A DNA stretch of 64,000 nucleotides from Diphasiastrum complanatum (lineage: Eukaryota > Streptophyta > Lycopodiopsida > Lycopodiales > Lycopodiaceae). Made by a program: the position numbers and the translations under genes. The notes beneath the pieces are model-generated. The model did not search any database, was not told where the DNA came from, and saw only the letters and a list, made by a program, of their open reading frames with translations. The stretch is from the NCBI GenBank assembly GCA_029204225.1, contig CM055103.1, positions 44,156,604 through 44,220,603 on the forward strand. The letters are read 5' to 3'. Shown one piece after another: positions 42,666 through 52,249 of the stretch; positions within the stretch are counted from its first letter, which is position 1, and every line of letters starts with the position of its first letter.

Positions 42666-43248
42666 TTTTTTGATCCAAGAGGAAGATGAAGTAGCTTTTA
42701 TGACCAAGGTCGGAGAACAAAAGGATATTGATTCCTGGTATCTTGACTATGGAGCAACACAACACATGACTCACCATCATGACTGGTTCAAAAATTATAA
42801 ATCTTTCACTCACTCTCGAGTTGTACAACTTGGAGACAACTCATCACATTCGATCCAAGGTGAAGGAATAGTCAGGGTCAAATTTCATAAAGGTGAAGTC
42901 AAGCTGCTCTCCAACGTTCTCCTCGTACCAAATCTGACCAAGAATCTGCTCTTAGTTAGCAGAATCACTGATTCAGGTCGGAAGGTCGAATTTGATGCAA
43001 ACGGTTGCACAATATTTGACAAATCCCAAAAAAATCTAGCTTTTGAAAAAAGGAGTGGCAATATTTACAAACTTAGCTATTGTTACTCTTCCAATAGTCA
43101 AGCTCTTCACACTTCTACTTCCGAATCATCTGATATGCTTTGGCATTTCAGATTAGGCCATTTGAACTTCAATAGTATTCAACAAATGTCAACTCAAAGG
43201 ACTAGTACAAGATATGCCTTGTGTCAGCAAGCCAACTTCTCCATGTGA
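42613..43248 (+). CDS. Copia E protease and integrase zinc-site region
   Basis: The frame overlaps the end of Gag and carries SWYLDYGATQHMTHH, where the protease active site D-S-G-A has become D-Y-G-A. The Ser to Tyr change should abolish normal activity. It continues with VLLVPNLTKNLLLVSRI and LWHFRLGHLN. It loses frame after LGHLNFNSIQQM. Confidence 0.75.
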   Translation: MRRKRKQFQQQAKSISTSFLIQEEDEVAFMTKVGEQKDIDSWYLDYGATQHMTHHHDWFKNYKSFTHSRVVQLGDNSSHSIQGEGIVRVKFHKGEVKLLSNVLLVPNLTKNLLLVSRITDSGRKVEFDANGCTIFDKSQKNLAFEKRSGNIYKLSYCYSSNSQALHTSTSESSDMLWHFRLGHLNFNSIQQMSTQRTSTRYALCQQANFSM

Positions 43249-43311
43249 AAGCTGTATAATCAGCAAGCTAGAAGTCCTTTTATTTCTGACTCAGTTCATA
43301 CTTCCAAAGGC

Positions 43312-43740
43312 TTGCTAGATCTTGTACATAGTGACATTTGTGGCCCGATGCAGACTACTTCCACAGGGGAAGCTCTTTATTTCCTAACCTTCATCGACGA
43401 CTTCTTTCGAAGGACTGCTACCTATTTTTTGAAGAACAAATCAGAAATATTCAAGTTCTTCAAACAGTTCAAGGCATCAGAAGAAAATTCGACCCAGAGA
43501 AAAATCAAAGCTTTACGTTCAGATGGAGGAGGAGAATTTATCTCCACAAAATTTAAAGAATTCTGCAAGGCCAACAGAATATAGCAATAATTCACAACAA
43601 GCTACTCACCTCAGTCCAATGGTGTAACTGAAAGAAAGAATCGGACACTCATTGAAAGTGCCAAGAGCATGTTGGCCCATGCATCTCTTCCAAAGAAGTT
43701 ATGGGTTGAAGCTGTTACTACAACAGCCTATTTGCAAAAT
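43312..43740 (+). pseudogene. Copia E integrase core
   Basis: Frame 43312-43584 shows LVHSDICGPM (first Asp), FIDDF and KALRSDGGGEF (second Asp), then a stop at 43582-43584. The text goes on in phase with SYSPQSNGVTERKNRT (Glu), SAKSMLAHASLPKKLWVEAV and TAYLQN, where it meets the inverted insertion at 43714-43808. Beyond, LGCIAYARIPEDLKKKL (43830-43880) is the expected continuation. Confidence 0.75.
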
Positions 43741-43808
43741 TGATAAGGTGTCTTGCCATTCAAGGCTTTGATGATGGATCGATTCTGCAAATAGGTTGTT
43801 GTAGTAAC
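43714..43808. repeat. 27-bp inverted repeat with 41-base spacer inside integrase
   Basis: Left arm 43714-43740 and right arm 43782-43808 are reverse complements with two mismatches. The left arm is genuine integrase sequence (VTTTAYLQN); the right arm replaces the expected coding text. An inverted, templated copy of the gene's own sequence was therefore added, probably during break repair or reverse transcription. Confidence 0.8.
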
Positions 43809-43960
43809 ACATATTAGAGTGCTTGGATGCATTGCTTATGCACGGATCCCTGAAGATCTCAAGAAGAAGTTGGATAATACAAGCAGAAAATCACTTTTGA
43901 TTGGCTTCACAAAGAAAACAAAATTTTTTGTCTATCTTTCTTAATCCAAGATAAGATAAA

Positions 43961-44929
43961 CTAGAAATCAGATTTGAAGGTCATTGAAGTTCTGTGAAAA
44001 AAACAAAAAACCAAAATGAACGGTAGTTTTAGCCTATGATGGGTTGCTCCTTCACTAAATTTTAGTGTGTGTGCAACAACAAACTTCCAAAACTTCCTCT
44101 GCATTTGGCGACTTGACTTTAGGCACAAACAAAACTTCAAAAAGAAAACTTTTGAAAGTTATTGTTGGGCACCTATTTGTCGGGCCCACAGATTTGGGAC
44201 AGCCCACAAAAAGCCAAACTTTCACTTCTCTACTTCAAAAGAAAAAACACCAACCTTCACTTATGGATCCTAATGATCACTCCAAAATGTATTTCTAATA
44301 CCTATTTTGCTTGTGTGTGGATTAGTTTTGAAACTAATGGGGTGAATGCAAGATCTAAAGATCATTCATGATTGTGATAACATGATTAACAAAAACAATG
44401 CAAGCATTCATCATCCACAAAAATCACACACAGAAAATAAAAGGGCTTTTGCAAACAAGAGATAGGAAGGAGGAGATACTCTCTCTCTCAACTCTACTCT
44501 TCTCAAATGAAAAAAGGTGGCTACAAAATGGTGTCACATGTTTCTTTAAAGACAATCCTAGGATTAGGGTTTTTGATTCACCCAAAACCATGTGCCATAA
44601 AAACTTCACTTTACAAAAATGTTTAAAACCAAATTGCATTTTAACTATTTGGGTCCCTTTTTACTTTGGGCCCATTTGAGAGTAGATCTACCATCTAAGG
44701 GGTCTTGTCCAGTATCAGATATATCATGACACATTTTTGTTGTATCTTCTCAACCGTGTTTTTGCTCATCAAATATATTGTCTTGATGTAAGATATTCTG
44801 AATAATATGACACTCATCTGAACATGGCTCATGTGTTTTCTTTTTCATGTCTTTGTGTACCAAATATAATCTATTGATTCATGGTATTTTTCATATTGTC
44901 GCTCTCATCTAATCGTGACTCATCCAAGT
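43961..44929. other. No gene recognised
   Basis: Short frames overlap in all phases but none shows a known motif. There is no visible LTR closing copia E. A CTCTCTCTC run lies near 44480. Confidence 0.4.
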
Positions 44930-45840
44930 TCACAAATGTAGGACTGTATGGTTCAGGCCTATCTTCATCATATGACTGTTCTTCTGGTGCATCAATGTGA
45001 TTTCCAAATAAATTTGGAACTTTTCTCTTCCAACTAGGTAGTTTGATCGTGACTCTAATGGTTGAAATATAGGACGTGGATTTTCTATGTTTGATGGTTC
45101 GTTTCTAGACATAAGTGGATCCTTCCCAGAAATTAAGGCTTGTATCATCTCTGTGATATTCTAACTCCCATATGTATCTAGGTAGGCATCCTCTACAATT
45201 CTAGCTCTAGATACTTCTTTTTCAAATGTCGAGACTCATAATCAATGTAATTCTAACTAGACCACTGGTTGTAAGCCTTTCAAGAAAAAGGTGAGTACTA
45301 ATTGAGATGATACCTTGGACGCTAGCCCTATGTTCAATTGGCGAATGAGTTCCTCGAGTCGTCTAACGTATAAGCGTACTAATTCTCCTGGTTCCTGTTG
45401 TATCGTGGTCAAAGTCAGCATCAAACTATCAAAGTCCAAATTCTCTCAAGAATAACTGATAAAGTTCATCCAAGGTATTAATAGACGCCATTGGTAAATG
45501 GTAATACCATCTCCTAGCTTCCCCTACAAGGGTTTCCGTAAACATGATCATTCGATGTATAGGGTTCATGATCCTACTGACAAACATTGATGTCTCAAAT
45601 TCTCAGTTATGGTTATGAGCATCTTCATCGGTCTCTCCGTGGAACTAAGGTAGAGACCCTACTATCTTAGCTACTCTTTCAATATCGTCAGGGACAACTA
45701 TTGGTAGAGTGGCACCTCTTGTTAACAATGTGACAAGTGTAGCACTAGGTGTTTGCACAATCGGATCATCCTGAGGTGAATTGTCATCCTCTTTTGAGGT
45801 CTCTTTTTCAATGCTTCCTGCATCACGATTCATCCAAAAT
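44930..45840 (-). pseudogene. Gypsy Gag remnant
   Basis: Minus-strand frames 45833-45645, 45439-45257 and 45148-44930, with the text between them, give a gypsy Gag. Landmarks are DIERVAKIVGSLP, F.GETDEDAHNH, then FTETLVGEARRWYYHLP, and TIQQEPGELVRLYVRRLEELIRQL. The wording (GE.DED...H, AR.WY..LP, E.L..Y..R...L) is that of the retrotransposon Gag domain. Stops and shifts are numerous. No LTR is seen nearby. Confidence 0.65.
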
Positions 45841-45890
45841 TCTTGACCTAGTAAATGAGATGAAAAAAAAAAATTAGTAAGCTACATGTG

Positions 45891-45998
45891 ATGTCATTGA
45901 TAGAGAAATTGTAGACATCTAGGGTATAGAATGAATAGAGGGCCCTAAGGGATGGTAAGATACTAGGATGAACAGGTGTTGTCAGAGTGTGTGTGTGT

Positions 45999-46075
<77 letters not shown>

Positions 46076-46186
46076 GAAATGGTTATATAAGTGATGTCAT
46101 TGATAGAGGAATTATAGACATCTAGGGTATAGAATGGATAGAGGGCCCTGAGGGATGGTAACATACTAGGATGAAGGGGTGTTGTC

Positions 46187-46236
<50 letters not shown>

Positions 46237-46270
46237 ACACACACACACACACACAATAGAAATGGGTATA
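45891..46270 (+). repeat. 203-bp tandem duplication, each copy with its own compound microsatellite
   Basis: Copies begin at about 45891 and 46094 and share the block from ATGTCATTGATAGAG through GGGCCCT to ATACTAGGATGAA. Copy 1 then has (GT)n followed by (GA)n; copy 2 has (GA)n followed by (CA)n. Both end in AATAGAAATGG..TATATAAGTG. The long open frame across them is only the repeat translated. Confidence 0.85.
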
Positions 46271-47367
46271 TAAGTGCTACACTAAATTTTCTTGATGAAG
46301 TAGATCAAAATCCTAGATAGAAAAATTATCGAACTGATGACACAAAAGGCGATTTATTGGCTTCTTGAATATCCACGCCCCCTATAAAAATAATGAAAAC
46401 CTTCTACAATGAAGAATGTAGAACCACCTTCCAAGGAACCCCCTAGGACTTATGCATCCTCTAAAAGGTTACCTATCAAAATTAAGCAAGCTCCCCCAAT
46501 GACTTAAAGCAAGCTCCCTTGATGACTTAAATAACACAAACTAAGTCCTAAGTGATTCATATGTTATTTAAGTATACAAATGTATTTTTACCATGACCAC
46601 AAGTCTGAATGAAGCTCGAAAGGCGCCGACGAGAGGAGACAAACATAACACAAGGGTGCCAATATAAATGGTCTAAATGCTCACAACAGAATCTAATGCA
46701 TGTGCACCATTTCAAAAGCTGAGGTCTGATACATGTCAAAATGAAGATGTATTGGCCTATTGACTATGCAGCACAAAAAATCAGTAAGTCATGTAGACAT
46801 TTAAAAAATACACGCATCATTGATGGTTGAATAAGCTTTCAGACATCGTTTTCTTAGTCCTGGAACATGTTGCAATGACAAAAATTATACGAAAAACTGT
46901 AATCATAAAACATTTCTGGACCAGATATGACTAAGAATAGTTCTAACACAATTCATAAATTCGTCACTCAGACTGCCCTCCTACCAAAAGACACCATAAA
47001 CAGAATTTGTCTTAAAAGGTACAATAGATCATATATTTAACATGTTCTACTTGCTCTTGGCATTAATAAAGATAGAGCAGGCCTCCACAAAACCATTGCT
47101 GACTTTGTTTTACTATCAAGTTTGAATGGGAATACCCCTAATAAATTGCTTGCTTTGATCATGACCATTCAGAAAGGAAAGATTTTCTTTGAGAAATAGA
47201 ATCTCCACGGCTTTGCTAGACAATTCTCAAAGCAGTAGATTAACAATGGCAAGCTACTTCACATTCGCCTACTCACCTGCGGCTCACTAACTTGACTAAA
47301 TCAAAGCAAAGATCCTTTTTGCACATCTTCACAAAATGAACAATAATGGATATCATCAATCCTTGAA
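46271..47367. other. No gene recognised
   Basis: AT-rich sequence with no supported frame, repeat or RNA gene. Confidence 0.4.
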
Positions 47368-47430
47368 ATGTGGCCTAGTGGTTGACAGTTTCTTTCCTCA
47401 CCTTGCCGTCTGCAGTTCAATTCCACTTGT
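47368..47430 (+). mobile_element. Candidate tRNA-derived SINE head
   Basis: TGGCCTAGTGGTTGAC at 47371-47386 matches the RNA polymerase III A box. AGTTCAATTCC at 47414-47424 matches the B box at a usual spacing of about 43 bases. No cloverleaf closes around them, so a working tRNA gene is unlikely; a tRNA-derived SINE is the better reading. The body may extend right to about 47750, but no A-rich tail or flanking duplication was found. Confidence 0.45.
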
Positions 47431-48229
47431 TTGCAAGAGTCCACGATAGCTTATCAGATGCTTTTTTGTTAGCGTGTTCTCAACTATCTCCAGGCCCATG
47501 GCTGTGTGAAGCTAGATGCCATGGATGTACGAGACAAGGCAGAGTTCGCGGGGGATGAGGATTGGCATCGTTACCATCAAATGGTAACATAAGCGGGCAA
47601 GACGCAGAGGAGGTGAGCAGAAGACTCAAGTGAGGAGGTGGTGATTGAAATAGCTTCTAGAGCTAAGACATAGCTGAGCCAAAGCCACCCTTCTTTGGAG
47701 GCAGGTGTAAACCACATGCTTAGGGGCAGCAGATCAGCTTGAAAGACTTATATATGCATCAAAATACTACAGCAGCTTCACACAACAAAACTATATGAGG
47801 CTCATACTAGGCATTGCCAGCCTCCAAGCTCCGGGTAGTGAGAGAGGTGAAGGCCAAGCAGGTTGCATCACATAGTACCCCCTCTGCCATAATCTTAGTG
47901 CAATCGCACTGTGCGAGGTGAGAGTGAGACATCCTCGTAGGTAAGATCAAAGAGCACAATCATTGGCTGTCGAAATGTTACATTGGAAAGAGACTTTGAT
48001 GGCTAGTTCGAAAGAAGTAAGCCAATTATTTGCCTGCAATCAAATGTCAAGAACAGGAAAGCACTTCTTAATCAAACAAACATTAACAAGGACCTGCGGA
48101 TCATAAATAAGCACCACCAGATATGCACACATGAAGCTTGTGAAAGCATTATGTTCTAACTCTATGTATGGGATAGAATTATGTGCATATGGGAATGCAA
48201 TCAACATCTTATTTGCACAGAGAATAGTT

Positions 48230-48572
48230 CAGAGATTCACCACACAAAGTGTACGTTCGCGGTCAATGTGTACGTTCGCAGTCAATCTTTTTGGCAAATC
48301 CAAAATCTGCAATTTTGATGTTACCCTTATCGTCCAGCAGCAAATTCTCAGGCTGAAAAAATACCACTCTTGTCAATTGATCTTAAAGTAAGAAAGCTGG
48401 CCAAAGCTGATCTCGGCTTGTGATCTACTTGAGCAAAGGAACGTGATTAAAACTTTACATAGAAGATCATGAAAGCATGAGCTTGTAGCAGTGATACCTT
48501 GAGGTCCCAATAAATAATGTCCATACTGTGAATATATTCAGACGCAAGTAGAACTGGGGCAGCATAGAAACG
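48230..48572 (-). pseudogene. PKA-like (AGC) protein kinase remnant, two exons
   Basis: Exon A (48572-48498, 25 codons) lies between AAACAG and AAG|GTATC splice sites and reads RFYAAPVLLASEYIHSMDII then YWDLK. Exon B starts at 48352 after TTTTTCAG and reads PENLLLDDKGNIKIADFGFA then KKID. Together they are the catalytic loop and DFG region of an AGC kinase. The RFYAA and DFGFAK wording is closest to the cAMP-dependent kinase catalytic subunit. The HRD-type arginine is Trp (YWDLK), and a 19-bp tandem duplication (48249-48286) shifts the frame just before the TLCG activation-loop segment. Other exons were not found, so this is a fragment of a dead copy. Confidence 0.75.
48249..48286 (+). repeat. 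19-bp tandem duplication in the kinase activation loop
   Basis: Units 48249-48267 and 48268-48286 (GTGTACGTTCGC.GTCAAT) differ at one base. Nineteen is not a multiple of three, so the duplication alone breaks the kinase frame. Confidence 0.9.
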
Positions 48573-49313
48573 CTGTTTAGCATATACAGACATTCAAAAT
48601 TAATTAAACAGAAAGTATGAAGTATTCAAAAATACATGACATATGCAAGAAATCATATTGCTTTTGGTGAATATACATGAACTTGAATCTAAAGTATACA
48701 GCTGTTTTGGCAATGCTATTATAAACAAAGACTTTACTTTCAGGAAACTAGTCCAGCATCATTCCTTTGTCAAGAACCTTTAGTTTCTGTATTCAGCTAG
48801 TCCTCAAGGATCCAGTTGCAGTACAGTTTCTATATTTAAGGTGCTCCGCACCTCATGCCCTCAGCATCATAAATCTTTAGATTGTTTGAAAAACTTGAAG
48901 TGATATGAGGTTTTTACATGCTTGTAGCCTGTTAGAACTACCTATGTTTCTTTTGCATAAGTTCATAACAATTCTCCGGTAATGAATATGAATAATGCAT
49001 CCAAACACAAAAAAATTTAGGATGCTGTGAGAAGTTGTTCATCAGTTTAAGGTGACTTCTAGTATGCATAGAATATCTTACTAATAATGGTCTCAAAGGG
49101 CATATCTTTGAAAGCCGCATTTGACCATTCAAATATTGAGAAACATTTGCATTCATCAAAGTACAGTGAAAGGTATTCTTTGCAAACATTCTCTACTCTC
49201 TGAATTCCCTTTTAGCATATTTTGACTCAAATATTCATGGCAAAGAATGTTTTCAGAAGGACAACACCTTTGCTGCATTACATTTCCAAGACTGGCAACT
49301 TACGGTAAGACTA
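48573..49313. other. Spacer between kinase remnant and PPR gene
   Basis: No supported gene. The minus-strand frame 48938-49189 was checked for upstream kinase exons and shows no glycine loop or VAIK motif. The 3' end of the PPR transcript should lie in the right part; no clear polyadenylation signal was chosen. Confidence 0.4.
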
Positions 49314-51836
49314 TCAGCTGCTTGAGCTCTGTGCTTTGTTGGGCAGGATAACATATGGAATGTTGTCAGGAGCACAACACCTCTGCTGCATTTCCTCAAA
49401 AAGCTTCACGGCCTCCTCCACTCTGCCCACCTTGCATAATCTATCCAGAAGAGTATTACAAGTAGCTGACTTTGGAGTGTAACCCTTTCTAACCACTTCA
49501 TAAAATATTTTGACAGCATCATTCACTTCACCCCTCTCACACAGTCCAACTAAAACAATTTTGTAAGTTATCTTATCAACAGGAGACCCTCTTGAGGTCA
49601 TTTCTTCATATAGCTTCATTGCATCCCCACATCTTCCAGATCTGAAAAGTCCATCGAGGAGTGTATTGTAAGTAACTACATCTGCAGCAAGACCCAGCTC
49701 CGTCAATTTTTCGAAAATAATCATTGCCTCATCTGCTCTATGTGCCTTACAAAGTCCATCAAGAAGGATGTTATATGTAAAAAGATCAGGAAGAGGACCC
49801 TTTTCGATCATGTGACCCAGAAGCTGTACTGCTTCATCCACTCTACTGACTTTGCATAACCCTGCAAGAAGCACACTGTAAGCAATAACATCAGGAGCAA
49901 TTCCTCTTTCAACCATATCCTTGAAGAGATTGAATGCTTCATCAGTTTTGCCAATCTTACAAAGCCCTTTGACAAGAGTGGTATAAGTGATAAGGTCAGG
50001 AACATGACCCCTTTCAAGCATTAAATTGTGCAATTTCATAGCCTCATCTGCTCTATTTTTCTTGCAAAACCCATTCAAAAGAGCAGTATAAGTAACAAGA
50101 TTTAATGTCCTGCACCCATCTGTTGTTTGTTCAAAGAGTTTCAAGGCTTCATCTTCTTTATCTGCCTTACACAAAGCATCAACTAATACATTATAAGTAC
50201 ATGCATCTGAATTGATTCCCTTTTTGGTCATTGTTTCAAGAAGCTTCAAAGCTTCATCCAATCTCTTGGCTTTGCAGAGCGCATCCAGGACTGTGTTATA
50301 GCTAACTATATTAGGAGCAACTTTCTGGTCAAACATTTGATCTAGAAGGTTCAAGGCTTCATCCAGCTCCCTCGACCTGCACAGGCCATGGAGGATACTG
50401 TTATAGGTCACAATGTCAGGAGACACTTCGCCCTGCAACATTCTCTTGAAAACCTTCAAAGCATCACCTACTCTACTGGCTCTGCAAAGGCCTCCAAGAA
50501 GTGTGTTGTAAGATGCAAGGGTCGGAGCACTGCCCTGGTTGATCATCTGATCAAAAAGGTGCAATGCTTGCTCCATTCGAGCAGTCCTGCAAAGCCCACC
50601 AAGGAGCATGCTATAAGTGGTTGCATTTGGAAGACAACCCTTTTCCATCATTTGAGAGAATAGCTTCAGAGCCTCGTCAGTTCTGTTTGCTTTACAAAAA
50701 CCATGAAGCAGATTGCCATAAGTCACTACATTTGGTAAATGACTGTCTCCAACCATCTTATCTAAAAAAGAGTGCGCCTCATCAATTCTTCCTATCTTGC
50801 ACAAAGCATCAATAATTACACTAAATGTAACAGAATCCGGATTGCAATCCATACTGCTCATTCGCTTTAAGAGCATGAGAGCTTCTTCTACTTTCCCTGA
50901 CTTGCAAAGACCAGAAAGGAGAATATTGAAAGTAATGGTGTTGGGCATGCACAAGACAGATAGCATATGCTCATACATGGATTGAGCCTCTTGATTCCGG
51001 CATCCTCTAACTAGAGCTCCAAGAAGCGCATTATATGCATATACACTGTGCTTATAATTGCTTTGTCGCTCAGCCCAGTGGAAGAAACCCACCAAAGTAT
51101 CCAGGTTAGAGATACTTTTTGCCACATCAATGACAAGCTGTTGTTTAATATCAATATCCCACTGCCTAAAAACTGCTGACAAACTGGTTTCCCAATCTGC
51201 CTCTTCTAAAATGCTCAGCACAACCTCCACATGCAGTGATCCATCTACCCTAGCCCGCAGCTCATCTGTTTTTATGGTCCTGTTCTGGACCAATTCCGCA
51301 AAATCTTCACTATTATGCAGGGCACTTTGTGTATATGATCTTCCATCCCTGAAGATAGAGCTGCATTGTTTAATTGGAGGAGCCAATTTAAACCCTAAAT
51401 GTGATGCAGGCTGAACCCTAATCACATTTTGAAGCCAATAATCAAAATGAAGGTAGAATCCATCTGCTGAAGTTGAAAAACCAAAGGAAGAATATGGCGA
51501 GGGAGTATATGAACATGAACTAAGCTTGAATGACCCGGCACAAACAAATCTGCCATTAATTTGATTATTTTTTTCCGTACTTTTGCTTGATTTACCGCCA
51601 ATATCATCCACCAGAAATGCTTTCTCATTGGAATGAACAGGTTCCAGTATGAAGTCTTCCAGTCGTTCCACTTTATTTACAAAGGACATATCTGATGCTG
51701 GAACCCAATGAGCTATGCGAGACACAGAAAACTTTGTCACCAAAGGTTTGGGGTCTTGCAACCCTAAGCCTCTGGTCAGGCCATGTAATCCAACCCTGCA
51801 AGGCATCGCCGTAGATCCAAACCGGGCTCTACCCAT
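49314..51836 (-). CDS. P-class PPR protein, 16 tandem repeats (RF-like)
   Basis: An intact single-exon gene of 840 codons. The ATG at 51836-51834 is the first in frame; an in-frame TAG lies just upstream. The Arg-rich, acid-poor start (MGRARFGSTAMPCRVGLHGL) fits a mitochondrial or plastid transit peptide. Residues 265-824 are sixteen P motifs, each exactly 35 residues, without gaps, of the form VVTYN-TLLDGLCKAGR-DEALKLFEEM. The protein ends 16 residues after the last. Long P-class arrays of this GLCK type resemble restorer-of-fertility-like proteins, which bind organelle RNA and affect its processing or stability. Residues 5 and 35 of each repeat predict a target (see findings). No catalytic domain (MRP1-type, SMR, DYW) is present. 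Codons show no breaks, so the gene is probably active. Confidence 0.93.
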   Translation of the reverse strand: MGRARFGSTAMPCRVGLHGLTRGLGLQDPKPLVTKFSVSRIAHWVPASDMSFVNKVERLEDFILEPVHSNEKAFLVDDIGGKSSKSTEKNNQINGRFVCAGSFKLSSCSYTPSPYSSFGFSTSADGFYLHFDYWLQNVIRVQPASHLGFKLAPPIKQCSSIFRDGRSYTQSALHNSEDFAELVQNRTIKTDELRARVDGSLHVEVVLSILEEADWETSLSAVFRQWDIDIKQQLVIDVAKSISNLDTLVGFFHWAERQSNYKHSVYAYNALLGALVRGCRNQEAQSMYEHMLSVLCMPNTITFNILLSGLCKSGKVEEALMLLKRMSSMDCNPDSVTFSVIIDALCKIGRIDEAHSFLDKMVGDSHLPNVVTYGNLLHGFCKANRTDEALKLFSQMMEKGCLPNATTYSMLLGGLCRTARMEQALHLFDQMINQGSAPTLASYNTLLGGLCRASRVGDALKVFKRMLQGEVSPDIVTYNSILHGLCRSRELDEALNLLDQMFDQKVAPNIVSYNTVLDALCKAKRLDEALKLLETMTKKGINSDACTYNVLVDALCKADKEDEALKLFEQTTDGCRTLNLVTYTALLNGFCKKNRADEAMKLHNLMLERGHVPDLITYTTLVKGLCKIGKTDEAFNLFKDMVERGIAPDVIAYSVLLAGLCKVSRVDEAVQLLGHMIEKGPLPDLFTYNILLDGLCKAHRADEAMIIFEKLTELGLAADVVTYNTLLDGLFRSGRCGDAMKLYEEMTSRGSPVDKITYKIVLVGLCERGEVNDAVKIFYEVVRKGYTPKSATCNTLLDRLCKVGRVEEAVKLFEEMQQRCCAPDNIPYVILPNKAQSSSS

Positions 51837-52249
51837 TTTCTGGATTGTGAGCAACTACCAGACGATTGCCTTGCTATGGAAAAGCTTCTCAAACTGCCAT
51901 GGATGGTCGAACCAGCATCTGATTGCTTATGTTTTTGCCCTAAAGAAGAAGAAGCAGACGCAGCAGCAGAAAAGAAAGAAGAAGAAGAAAAACCAAACCA
52001 CAGAATCTGTCTGGAAACTTGCTGCCCTCACCAAAATCCGCTACAAAAAGGAACACAAAATTTTGTGCCGATCGAAGCCGATGATCATTCAAAACAGAAG
52101 AAAACACAAACAATCTCAACAAGAAAGGAATAGGATCGCAACAAATATGCATCAAAAGCCTGCCTTGCAGCATGATTCAAGGTTCTCCACCGTTGGATCC
52201 TCTCCGTTCAGATCCTGCCACGTTTTTCCAGAGTCCAAGTGAAAAAAGC

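Larger units (their letters stand above)
41671..43960 (+). mobile_element. Copia fragment E: primer site to integrase
   Basis: A primer site TGGTATCAAAGTGGG (41671-41685) is followed by gag, zinc knuckle, protease and integrase on the plus strand. The integrase C-terminal half is broken up and no reverse transcriptase, RNase H or 3' LTR follow before 44 kb. The coding part has stops and at least three frame changes. Wording is close to the minus-strand fragment at 34.2-34.7 kb. Confidence 0.75.

Noticed and set aside
45982-46254. 90-codon frame with long Ser-Leu and Thr-His runs
   Set aside because: Pure translation of dinucleotide microsatellites.
47368-47445. Functional tRNA gene
   Set aside because: A and B boxes are present but the acceptor and anticodon stems do not pair, so a SINE head is the better reading.
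50388-51628. Plus-strand and out-of-frame ORFs over the P-class PPR gene
   Set aside because: Shadows of a strong, domain-supported minus-strand gene.
51837-51854. Start of the P-class PPR protein at TTG 51854
   Set aside because: The codon is TTG; the first ATG in frame is at 51836, and a TAG lies just upstream.
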